Source of the DNA: CAWAPS01 sp963783945
GTDB taxonomy: Bacteria; Actinomycetota; Acidimicrobiia; Acidimicrobiales; Palsa-688
NCBI GenBank assembly: GCA_963783945.1
Contig: CAWAPS010000032.1
Span: 62,001-126,000 of the forward strand
Length of the DNA: 64,000 nucleotides
Direction of reading: 5' to 3'
The translations under genes were made by a program, and so were the position numbers. Below are positions 15,917 to 22,998 of this stretch, piece after piece. The notes under the pieces are model-generated. The model ran no database searches. It was not told where the DNA came from and saw nothing but the letters and a program-made list of their open reading frames with translations. Position 1 is the first letter of the stretch. Each line of letters opens with the position of its first letter.

Positions 15917-16897
15917 CTACAAAGGCCAGGATGCCGGTGTGGGCGGGGCTGATACGTGCTCGGTCCATTGGTAGCCATCCCACCAGCGCCACTGATTGGC
16001 TCCGGACGGGTCAGGATGCCAGCCCGGGGGCGCGGTCGGATGCGGCGTCGACACCGGCCACACCACAGCAGCACTCCTGCGGTCACTGCGCTCGACCAGC
16101 CACGTGACCGGGCCTGCGACCCACAGACCGAGGGCGATGACCAGGCCAATCCCGGCCATAAAACTCCAGCGCTGCGACAGGAAGCTCACCGTGTCCCACG
16201 CGGCGTGACAGATAACCAATGGAATCAGGCACTGGAAACGGAGGTAAAGCCAGTAGAAGAGGGCTGCCCACACGAGGATCCCGACCACGCCGGGTCCGTA
16301 GTAGATGTGGTACGAACACCGGAGAACCAGGGCGACGACGGTTATCTCCCAAAGCGGCCGGCGGGCCTGACGAAGGGTGACGACCACAAAGGCCAGCACC
16401 ACGAACTCCTCGACAATGCCGGCGTTGATGGAATCGGCGACAGCAAAGACCAGCTCCGGAGCGGTGGCCTTCTGCGTCGGGAGGTGGCCGGTTTGGAGCG
16501 CGGCGTTGATCACCCCTCCTAGTACCTGGGCGAAAATGCCCCATGCGAAGATGCGGGTCAGGAGGCCGGCGGCCACCCGCCCGTCGGGGTGGCGGGGCAT
16601 CCGCACTCCCAGGGTGCCGAGGGTGACGCCCCTGCGTTCGCCGAACAGGATCACCAGCGCCAGAGCAATCCCCACGCTGACGAGGATGTCGACCGCCTGA
16701 GTTATATAGAGAGCCCAACTGCCCGACGGCTCGAGGCTCTTGTAGTGGTTCGCCAGCAGGAGGGCCGCCCCTATGATCCCGACCAGGAAAAAGCTGGCGA
16801 ACACGAACAGGACCTCGCCGTAGGCGCGCTTGGCCGAGATGGGGGGAAGGTCTGGTGCAGGCGCTGGGGACCACCAGTGACGCGGCGCCGCCTGCAC
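15917..16897 (-). CDS. CPBP-family intramembrane metalloprotease with DUF2510 tail
   Basis: This roughly 326-residue membrane protein has several hydrophobic helices and the CPBP (CAAX protease/bacteriocin-processing) core. The glutamate pair is in GIVEEFVVLAF, the second-motif histidine in RCSYHIYYG, and the third in CHAAWD. The arginine normally expected in EExxxR is not at its usual place. The C-terminus carries a DUF2510-like segment, PPGWHPDPSGANQWRWWDG, ending in QWTEHV, as in many actinobacterial membrane proteins. Members cleave prenylated or membrane-anchored substrates. The start is uncertain: GTG 16897 is preceded by AGGA at a fair distance, GTG 16927 is possible, and a longer frame would overlap the divergent gene. 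Confidence 0.75.
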   Translation of the reverse strand: MQAAPRHWWSPAPAPDLPPISAKRAYGEVLFVFASFFLVGIIGAALLLANHYKSLEPSGSWALYITQAVDILVSVGIALALVILFGERRGVTLGTLGVRMPRHPDGRVAAGLLTRIFAWGIFAQVLGGVINAALQTGHLPTQKATAPELVFAVADSINAGIVEEFVVLAFVVVTLRQARRPLWEITVVALVLRCSYHIYYGPGVVGILVWAALFYWLYLRFQCLIPLVICHAAWDTVSFLSQRWSFMAGIGLVIALGLWVAGPVTWLVERSDRRSAAVVWPVSTPHPTAPPGWHPDPSGANQWRWWDGYQWTEHVSAPPTPASWPL

Positions 16898-17089
16898 CGT
16901 TTCGCCGTCCTGAAGGAGATCCCGCACGCCACCAGGGTGCCAGACCCCTTTCGAACCTGCCAGGCGCAGCCGGAGAAGCAGACCCTGAGCCGGCCGGTAC
17001 CGGGCGTAGAACCCGAACTCGGAAAAATCGCCCGGCGGGCAACCCCGCGAAGGCCCTCGAAGGTGAGGCCGCGCGAAAATCGGACAAGC

Positions 17090-18157
17090 GTGACTGAGCC
17101 GGCTCTTCCTCCGATCGCGACTCGGACCGCTTTCAGGTGGGCACCGGTCTGGCGGGTCGGCCGGTACGTCATCGGCCTGGCCGCCGCCGGCGTCGCGGCT
17201 TGGGCCATCAGCGGCAAGACCGATGAGCTCGAGGGAGCCACCACCTACCTGGCCCACCTGCGCTGGTGGTGGATCGCCGTCGCGCTGGCGGCCGAAGCCG
17301 CTTCATACCTGGCATACGCCTCGATGCAGCGAAGACTGCTGCGAGCCGGCGAAGTAAACGCCCCTCTGGCGACCGTCACCGGCGTCAGCCTCGCCGGCCA
17401 GGCCATCCAGAATTCCTTACCCGGTGGCTTTGTGATCTACCTGGCCTACGTGTTCCGGCAGTACCGCCGCTTCGGAGCAGACGACGTGCTCGCCGGTTGG
17501 ACCGTCCTAGCCGTGAATGTGGTCAGTTTCGTGACCCTGGCCGGAGTGGCCGCGGTCGGGCTGTGCCTGGCGCTGTCGGCCGGCAACGCCTACGACCTGG
17601 TCGAGGCCATCCTCGGCGTCGTGATCGCGGCCGCCCTTTTCGTGCTGGCCTGGGCAGAAAGACTCCGGCTGCTGCCCCATCTGGCCCGCAGCGTCCGGCT
17701 GTCCCAGCGGCTCATCCACCGCCCCGAACCCGGAAGGACCGCCGAAGAGATCATCGGCGAATGGATGGGCCAGATCGGCGCCATCAGCCCGTCGCGCGCC
17801 GACTGGGCCTGGGCTGTGGCCATGGGCCTGTGCAACTGGTTAGGGGACCTTGCCTGCCTGGCGGTGTCGTTTCTGGCCGTGGGAGCCGGGGTCCCGTGGC
17901 GAGGCCTGCTCCTGGCTTATGGAGCTGGGCAGCTGGCTTCGGCCCTGCCGATAACGCCGGGTGGCCTCGGGGTGGTGGAGGGGAGCCTCACGGTAGCCCT
18001 GGTGACCTTCGGGGGAGGACACATCTCCACGGTCGCCGCTGTCCTCTTGTACCGCCTCATATCATTCTGGCTAGTTTTACCGGCAGGATGGGGAGCGTGG
18101 ACCGGCATGACGATCCGGGCCCGATATCGCCGCGGCCTGCCCGAGGGAGCGACGTGA
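17090..18157 (+). CDS. Flippase-like integral membrane protein (UPF0104/AglD-like)
   Basis: This 355-residue polytopic protein is of the lysylphosphatidylglycerol-synthase transmembrane/UPF0104 type. Characteristic parts are AGQAIQNSLPGGFVIYLAYV early and the late ASALPITPGGLGVVEGSLTV segment, which is typical of the family. Members are thought to move lipid-linked intermediates or to be the membrane part of MprF-like enzymes. The GTG at 17090 gives a short cytoplasmic N-terminus before the first helix (VIGLAAAGVAAWAIS). It overlaps the start of the next gene by 4 nt, so it is coupled to the lipoprotein. Confidence 0.8.
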   Translation: MTEPALPPIATRTAFRWAPVWRVGRYVIGLAAAGVAAWAISGKTDELEGATTYLAHLRWWWIAVALAAEAASYLAYASMQRRLLRAGEVNAPLATVTGVSLAGQAIQNSLPGGFVIYLAYVFRQYRRFGADDVLAGWTVLAVNVVSFVTLAGVAAVGLCLALSAGNAYDLVEAILGVVIAAALFVLAWAERLRLLPHLARSVRLSQRLIHRPEPGRTAEEIIGEWMGQIGAISPSRADWAWAVAMGLCNWLGDLACLAVSFLAVGAGVPWRGLLLAYGAGQLASALPITPGGLGVVEGSLTVALVTFGGGHISTVAAVLLYRLISFWLVLPAGWGAWTGMTIRARYRRGLPEGAT

Positions 18158-18654
18158 ACCGCGCCGACCCTTCGCCCGCGCCCAGGGGAGAACGCTGGTG
18201 CCCGCCCGCCCGGCCGCCGGGGCGCAACCATTCCAAGCTCACGCTGGGCGCTCCGATCGCCGCGCTCTGCCTGGTGGCCGCCCTATCGGGCTGCCACAGC
18301 CCCCCTCCCGGAGTTTCCAACGGTTCGGTCAGCGCCTGCTACCGCGCCATCCCGATCGCCAAGACTGCCGTCCACGACGTCCACGCCACCCTCATCGGCG
18401 TCCACCGGATTCCGGCTGACACCGTAAAGCACCGGCTGCCACCCTCAGCCCAGGTTGAGCTGGCCAACGAAGATGACACGGTTGTGTGCGCCGTATCGTT
18501 CAAGGGCTCGTTCGCCGCCGGCCAGGTGAACTTGGCGCCGCCGTCCGAACGGGGCTCGTACGCAGTGGTGCTCCTCACGAGCAGGCGGCTGCACCTGGTG
18601 GGGAGCGTGGTATTGACTTCCCTGCCGAAGAGCCTTGGCGGCCGGACGGTCTGA
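18154..18654 (+). CDS. Putative lipoprotein, conserved in no family I recognise
   Basis: This 166-residue protein has a basic N-terminus, a hydrophobic stretch (LGAPIAALCLVAALSGC) and a lipobox LSGC, so it should be lipid-anchored on the outer face of the membrane. The mature part has no motif I recognise; two cysteines (SACYRAI and TVVCAVS) may form a disulfide. The GTG start overlaps the flippase stop (GTGA) and is preceded by GAGGGAG, so the pair is translationally coupled. It ends 8 nt before the DNA methyltransferase start. Confidence 0.7.
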   Translation: MNRADPSPAPRGERWCPPARPPGRNHSKLTLGAPIAALCLVAALSGCHSPPPGVSNGSVSACYRAIPIAKTAVHDVHATLIGVHRIPADTVKHRLPPSAQVELANEDDTVVCAVSFKGSFAAGQVNLAPPSERGSYAVVLLTSRRLHLVGSVVLTSLPKSLGGRTV

Positions 18655-18662
18655 GGCCCGAC

Positions 18663-19727
18663 GTGGTGATCAAGTACATCGGCTCCAAACGCCGCCTGGT
18701 GCCCGTCCTCGGCGACCTGCTGACCCGGGCCAGGGCCAGGACCGCCATCGACCTGTTCACCGGGACCACCCGGGTGGCCCAGGAGTGGAAAAAACAGGGC
18801 GCACTCGTGACCGCCATCGACTCCGCTCGCTACGCCGCCGTCCTGAGCGAGTGCTACATCTCGACCGACGCGACCGAGGTGAATATCGTCGAGCTGAGCC
18901 GGATCCTCTCCTACCTCCAGCATCTGCCGGGTACCGATGGGTATGTGACCGAGACGTTCAGCCGCCAGGCCCGGTATTTCCAGGAACACAACGCCCGGCG
19001 CATCGATGCCATCCGCGAGGCCATCGAGGAAGGCTGGGGCCGCCACGCCTGGCGGCCGGTGCTGCTCGCCTCGCTTCTACAGGCGGCGGACCGGGTCGAT
19101 TCGACCACCGGCGTGCAGATGGCCTACCTGAAGACCTGGGCGCCGCGCTCCTACAACGTGTTGGAGCTCAGGGTCCCGGACCTGCTGGCGGGCCCGGGTA
19201 TCACCTTTCACGCCGACGCCGCCACCACCGCCGCCCACCTCCCGGCCGCCGATCTCGCCTACCTCGACCCGCCCTACAACCAACATCGCTACGGCGGCAA
19301 CTACCACGTCTGGGAGACCCTCATGGTCTGGGACGCCCCGGCCCACTACGGGGTGGCGTGCAAGCGGGTCGACCTGCGGGACGATGCCAGTACGAGCGTG
19401 TTCAACCGGCGGCGGGAAGCTCCGGCGGCCCTGGCTCGGCTCGTGGGCTCCGTCCCGGCCAGCGTGGTGATCATCTCAGGCAGCGACGAAGGATGGGTCG
19501 GGATTGAAGACCTGGCGGACATGGCCGCCGGGCGAGGTTCGGTGGAGATCCTGGCGTTCGATTCGAAGCGCTACATCGGGGCCCAGATCGGCATCCACAA
19601 CCACCGGGGAGAAAGAGTCGGCCGCGTCGGCCGTACCCGCAACACGGAGTACCTGGTCATCGCCGGCCCCGCCCGGACGATCTCGCGCATGAAGGCCGGA
19701 TACCCGACCCTCGACCGCTCGCGCTGA
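18663..19727 (+). CDS. D12-class adenine-specific DNA methyltransferase
   Basis: This 354-residue N6-adenine methyltransferase of the Dam/D12 class has motif X IKYIGSKRRL at the N-terminus, motif I DLFTGTTRVAQ (SAM binding), and motif IV DPPYNQHRYGG (catalytic DPPY). It is longer than Dam, with an inserted region between the two motifs that could hold the target-recognition domain. No restriction endonuclease lies beside it, so it may be an orphan methylase acting in regulation or a relic. The start is one of two adjacent GTG codons (18663 or 18666), with a weak ribosome-binding site. It closely follows the lipoprotein gene. Confidence 0.88.
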   Translation: MVIKYIGSKRRLVPVLGDLLTRARARTAIDLFTGTTRVAQEWKKQGALVTAIDSARYAAVLSECYISTDATEVNIVELSRILSYLQHLPGTDGYVTETFSRQARYFQEHNARRIDAIREAIEEGWGRHAWRPVLLASLLQAADRVDSTTGVQMAYLKTWAPRSYNVLELRVPDLLAGPGITFHADAATTAAHLPAADLAYLDPPYNQHRYGGNYHVWETLMVWDAPAHYGVACKRVDLRDDASTSVFNRRREAPAALARLVGSVPASVVIISGSDEGWVGIEDLADMAAGRGSVEILAFDSKRYIGAQIGIHNHRGERVGRVGRTRNTEYLVIAGPARTISRMKAGYPTLDRSR

Positions 19728-19740
19728 CCAGCCCTGCCGG

Positions 19741-20676
19741 TCAGCCGGTCAAAAGCTCCCGTGCCCCCCGATCGGTCGACGGGTGGCGGAGCTTGGACAT
19801 GGCCCGGGCTTCGATCTGACGGATGCGCTCCCTGGTGAGGCTGAAATGCTCACCCACCTCGTCCAGGGTCCGGGGCTCTCCCCGATCCAGGCCGAAGCGA
19901 AGGCGGAGGATCTCCCGCTCGCGCTCGTCCAGCGCGATCAACATCTTGTTGACTTCTCCGGACAACAGGGCAGCCGCCGCAGCATCGAACGGAGACACGG
20001 CCGAGCGGTCTTCGACCACGTCACCGAGCTCGGCGTCACCGTCCTCGCGCAGCGGCTCCGACAGCGAAAGCGGCTCGGCGGCGTGGCGGAGAATCTCGGT
20101 TACCTTCTCCTCCTCGAGCTCCAGGTCGGCGGCCAGCTCGGCCACGGTCGGGCGGCGGCCCAACTGGCCCTCCAGCCGACCCCGAGCCTTGGTCACCCGG
20201 GTGAGCAGGTCGCCGGCATGCACCGGCAGTCGAACGGTGCGACCGGTGTTGGCGATGCCGCGCGTGATGGCCTGGCGGATCCACCAAGTGGCGTAAGTAG
20301 AGAACTTGAAGCCCTTGCGCCAGTCGAACTTCTCCACCGCGTGCATCAGGCCGAGATTGCCCTCCTGCACCAGATCGAGCAGCGGCAACTCGGCTGCCTG
20401 GTATTTCTTGGCGATAGACACGACCAGCCGCAGGTTGGCCTTGACGAAGGTTTCCGCGGCGTCGTCACCGTCACGTATCAGCCGGCGCAACTCGCGTTTC
20501 CGGGACGGAGTCAAGGTCCTTCCCGAGGCCATCTCGGTGCGAGATTCGCGCCCGGCCTCGATGGCCTGAGCCAGTCGAGCCTCATCGTCCTTGGTCAGCA
20601 GGGCGTGCTTGCCGATGTCGTTCAGGTAGAGTCGGACCAAGTCCTCCTCGGGCTGAGCGGCGTGGTTGTTGGGCAC
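19741..20676 (-). CDS. Group 2 (RpoD-like) sigma-70 factor
   Basis: This 311-residue sigma factor has region 1.2 (EEDLVRLYLNDIGKHALLT), region 2 (FVKANLRLVVSIAKKYQ to YATWWIRQAITRGI), region 3 (TRVTKARGRLEGQLGRRPT) and region 4 (LTRERIRQIEARAMSKL). The long acidic region 1.1 of the housekeeping factor is missing, so it is a group 2 factor like SigB/HrdA of other actinobacteria. Such factors direct stress or stationary-phase promoters that resemble housekeeping ones. GTG 20676 is preceded by GAGGACGA. It converges with the methyltransferase gene, their stops being 13 nt apart, and diverges from the marR gene. Confidence 0.92.
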   Translation of the reverse strand: MPNNHAAQPEEDLVRLYLNDIGKHALLTKDDEARLAQAIEAGRESRTEMASGRTLTPSRKRELRRLIRDGDDAAETFVKANLRLVVSIAKKYQAAELPLLDLVQEGNLGLMHAVEKFDWRKGFKFSTYATWWIRQAITRGIANTGRTVRLPVHAGDLLTRVTKARGRLEGQLGRRPTVAELAADLELEEEKVTEILRHAAEPLSLSEPLREDGDAELGDVVEDRSAVSPFDAAAAALLSGEVNKMLIALDEREREILRLRFGLDRGEPRTLDEVGEHFSLTRERIRQIEARAMSKLRHPSTDRGARELLTG

Positions 20677-20815
20677 TCGTCCTCGTCTCTCAATGCACCC
20701 GACAGGTTAAGGTCGGCGGACTTTTTCGGGTCGGTTCCGGTCTTCCGCTCCGAACCCGCCGGACATCGAATACTACCTGATCAGGGGGTCTTTGTGAAGA
20801 GGAAAACTTGAATGT

Positions 20816-20831
20816 AGTTGCTAATGCAACT
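20816..20831. promoter_or_regulatory. Palindrome in the marR promoter region
   Basis: AGTTGCtaatGCAACT is a perfect 6-bp inverted repeat with a 4-bp centre, 23-38 bases before the start of the MarR-family gene. Its size and position fit an autoregulatory MarR operator. No binding evidence is available from sequence alone. Confidence 0.5.
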
Positions 20832-20853
20832 GAGTGTGTGCTAACGGGGTAGC

Positions 20854-21336
20854 TTGGTAGGGGTGACAGCGCAATCTACCGACTGGCTCGACGACCGCGA
20901 GCAGGAAGTCTGGAGGCGTTTGCTCGCCGTCGAATCCAGAATGCATGACCAGCTGGATAGAGAGCTTACGGAAGCCCACGGCCTGTCGATCGGCGACTAC
21001 GCGGTCCTGGTCAACCTGTCCGAAGCGGGCGGTTTCGAGCTGCGAATGTCCGATCTGGCCGACCGCCTTCTGTTGTCCCGCAGCGGCCTGACCCGGAGAG
21101 TTGACGGCCTGGTGAAGGCCGGGCTGGTGAGCAGGCGGGCCTGCCCGTCCGATCGACGGGGGGCACTGGCCCAGCTCACCCCGGCGGGCCTACAGCGACT
21201 CCGGGAGGCCGCCCCCACCCACGTGGCGGGGGTACGGCGGTATCTGATCGATGCCCTCGGCAATCTCGACGGGCTGTCCGCGGGGCTGGAAAGGATCGAA
21301 CGGGTGCTGCCCGGCCCGGGGCCGCGGCCGGCTTGA
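20854..21336 (+). CDS. MarR family transcriptional regulator
   Basis: This 160-residue winged-helix regulator has the MarR core: LRMSDLADRLLLSRSGLTRR is the recognition helix region, followed by VDGLVKAGLVSRRACPSDRR, whose end is the wing (DRRG). It likely binds DNA as a dimer and is released by a small phenolic-type ligand. A TTG at 20854 with CGGGG upstream or a GTG at 20863 could start it. A 16-bp palindrome upstream is a possible autoregulatory site. No target gene is evident downstream, since the next gene is on the other strand. Confidence 0.88.
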   Translation: MVGVTAQSTDWLDDREQEVWRRLLAVESRMHDQLDRELTEAHGLSIGDYAVLVNLSEAGGFELRMSDLADRLLLSRSGLTRRVDGLVKAGLVSRRACPSDRRGALAQLTPAGLQRLREAAPTHVAGVRRYLIDALGNLDGLSAGLERIERVLPGPGPRPA

Positions 21337-21397
21337 CCTGGCTCGCAAACTTGGCTGACCCTATGGCTCGCACCGGTTTAGGGGATCGCAGCGAGCC

Positions 21398-21733
21398 CTA
21401 ACCCGTGGCCTGGCCGGTGACGACCGATCCGCCGCGGTCGATCCAGCCGTTGGTGCCCCCTGCGACGGAGACCGCGTTGTAGCCGGCCTCGACCAGGGCT
21501 TTCGTCGCGGTGAGGCTGCGGACCCCTGCCGCGCAGATCACGTAGAGGGGTTCGCCGTCGGGTATCTCCTCCTGGCGGGCCGCCAGCTCGGGCAGCGGAA
21601 TAAGCACGGCCCCAGGCACGTGCGCCGTCTCGTACTCGTCTGGGTTGCGGACATCAAGAACGGTGGCCCCGGAGGCGTGGGCCGCCGAGAAGGCCTCGAG
21701 GTCGACTTCGAGCGAGGGGACGGCATCAGTCAT
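21398..21733 (-). CDS. Rhodanese-like sulfurtransferase
   Basis: This 111-residue single-domain rhodanese has an active-site loop CAAGVRS with the catalytic Cys, preceded by LYVI, and the early VLDVRNPDEYETAHVPGAVL segment typical of the fold. Such proteins carry a persulfide sulfur and can feed cofactor or thionucleoside synthesis. It is followed by the pdxH gene upstream on the same strand with a 30-nt gap, so co-transcription with pdxH and the pyrE-like gene is possible. Confidence 0.9.
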   Translation of the reverse strand: MTDAVPSLEVDLEAFSAAHASGATVLDVRNPDEYETAHVPGAVLIPLPELAARQEEIPDGEPLYVICAAGVRSLTATKALVEAGYNAVSVAGGTNGWIDRGGSVVTGQATG

Positions 21734-21763
21734 GACAACATTGTGGCGCGTCCTCCGACCGGT

Positions 21764-22372
21764 TCACGGGCTGAGGCGGGTGATAGTCCAGTGGTCGCCC
21801 GCGGCGGAATAGAGCGCCCGGTCGTGGAGCCGGTCGGCTCGGGCCTGCCAGAACTCCATCTCGACCGGGTGGATGCGAAACCCGCCCCACCAGGGCGGCC
21901 GGGATATGTCGCCTGCACCGAAGCGGGTGGAGGCGTTGGTCATCTTGCGGTCGAGGTCGTCGCGGGAGTGCAGCGGCTCACTCTGGACCGACGCCCACGC
22001 ACCGAGCTGCGCCCCCCGCGCTCTGGTGGCGAAATAGGCGTTCGCCTCGACGTCGTCTACCGTCGTCACCGGGCCGGACACCCGGACCTGGCGCTGGAGA
22101 TGCCACCACCGGAAAGCGGCGGCGGCGAGGGGGTTGGCCTCGAGGTCGCGGCCCTTGGGGCTCCGGACGTTGGTGTAGAAGACGAAGCCCCGCCGATCGA
22201 CCGCCTTTAGCAGCACGAACCTCACGGCCGGGTAACCGCCGGAGCTGGCGGTGGCCAGGGCCATGGCCTCGGGTTCGGGCTCACCAGCCTCCCGGGCGTC
22301 GCGGAACCAGGCTCGGAACTGCTCGATGGGATCGGGGTTCAGGGCGTCCAGATCCAGGGGCCGGTCGAGCAT
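21764..22372 (-). CDS. pdxH: Pyridoxamine 5'-phosphate oxidase
   Basis: This 202-residue FMN enzyme oxidises pyridoxamine or pyridoxine 5'-phosphate to PLP. Family marks are the FMN-binding YPAVRFVLLKAVDRRGFVFY and NVRSPKGRDLEANP, the RQVRVSG segment, SEPLHSRDDL, and the C-terminal PVEMEFWQARADRLHDR with RLSP at the very end. The ATG at 22372 follows AGGGGGGG. It lies 11 nt after the stop of the orotate phosphoribosyltransferase-like gene, so the two genes form an operon. Confidence 0.95.
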   Translation of the reverse strand: MLDRPLDLDALNPDPIEQFRAWFRDAREAGEPEPEAMALATASSGGYPAVRFVLLKAVDRRGFVFYTNVRSPKGRDLEANPLAAAAFRWWHLQRQVRVSGPVTTVDDVEANAYFATRARGAQLGAWASVQSEPLHSRDDLDRKMTNASTRFGAGDISRPPWWGGFRIHPVEMEFWQARADRLHDRALYSAAGDHWTITRLSP

Positions 22373-22383
22373 GGACCCCCCCT

Positions 22384-22935
22384 TCAGAGAGGCTCGATTT
22401 CCAGATCCACCCAGGTCAGCAGGGGTGACCACACGATCCCCACCGCGGCGAAGCGCTCCGCGACGGCCGGACTGCGGTCGAGCAGGGCTGTCGCGGTCAC
22501 CACGACGGCCCCCAGTTCCTGCACCCGTTCGATCGCCCTGAGCAGTGACGCCCCGGTCGAAACGACGTCCTCCACCGCCACGACGCGATCACCGACCTCG
22601 AGCCTCCTGCCCTCGACCCACGCCTCCCGGCCGTGGCCCTTGGCCTCCTTACGGATCGAGAACCAGGCGCAGCCTGAAAGCAGGGCCACCCCGTGGGCCA
22701 CGGCGTCGGCCCCCATAGTGGGACCGCCGACGGCATCGAACTCGAAGCCGACGGCGTCAATCACGGCCTGGCTGACCTGGCGGAGAGCCGGACCAGAGGC
22801 CATGGCGTGCTTTCCGTCGACATAGTCGTGGCTCCACCCGCCGGACGAGAGCTGAAAGGGCTCCTCCCGCCGCTCGTAGCCGACCCGGCGAACCAGGGCG
22901 GCGAGAGAGGACCTGGACGTGCGGTCGAGGGGCAT
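22384..22935 (-). CDS. pyrE: Orotate phosphoribosyltransferase-like protein
   Basis: This 183-residue type I phosphoribosyltransferase has the PRPP-binding loop RVVAVEDVVSTGAS, the GGPTMGADAVAHGVA segment and IRKEAKGHG flexible-loop residues. That set fits OMP synthesis from orotate and PRPP in pyrimidine biosynthesis. Other pyr genes are not near, so a paralogous role cannot be excluded. It precedes pdxH on the same strand by 11 nt. Confidence 0.85.
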   Translation of the reverse strand: MPLDRTSRSSLAALVRRVGYERREEPFQLSSGGWSHDYVDGKHAMASGPALRQVSQAVIDAVGFEFDAVGGPTMGADAVAHGVALLSGCAWFSIRKEAKGHGREAWVEGRRLEVGDRVVAVEDVVSTGASLLRAIERVQELGAVVVTATALLDRSPAVAERFAAVGIVWSPLLTWVDLEIEPL

Positions 22936-22998
22936 CGCGCCCCGAGTCTACGAAACGGTACCCGCCGCTTCCACGAACGGGGGTGGCGCCCGCCGGGG

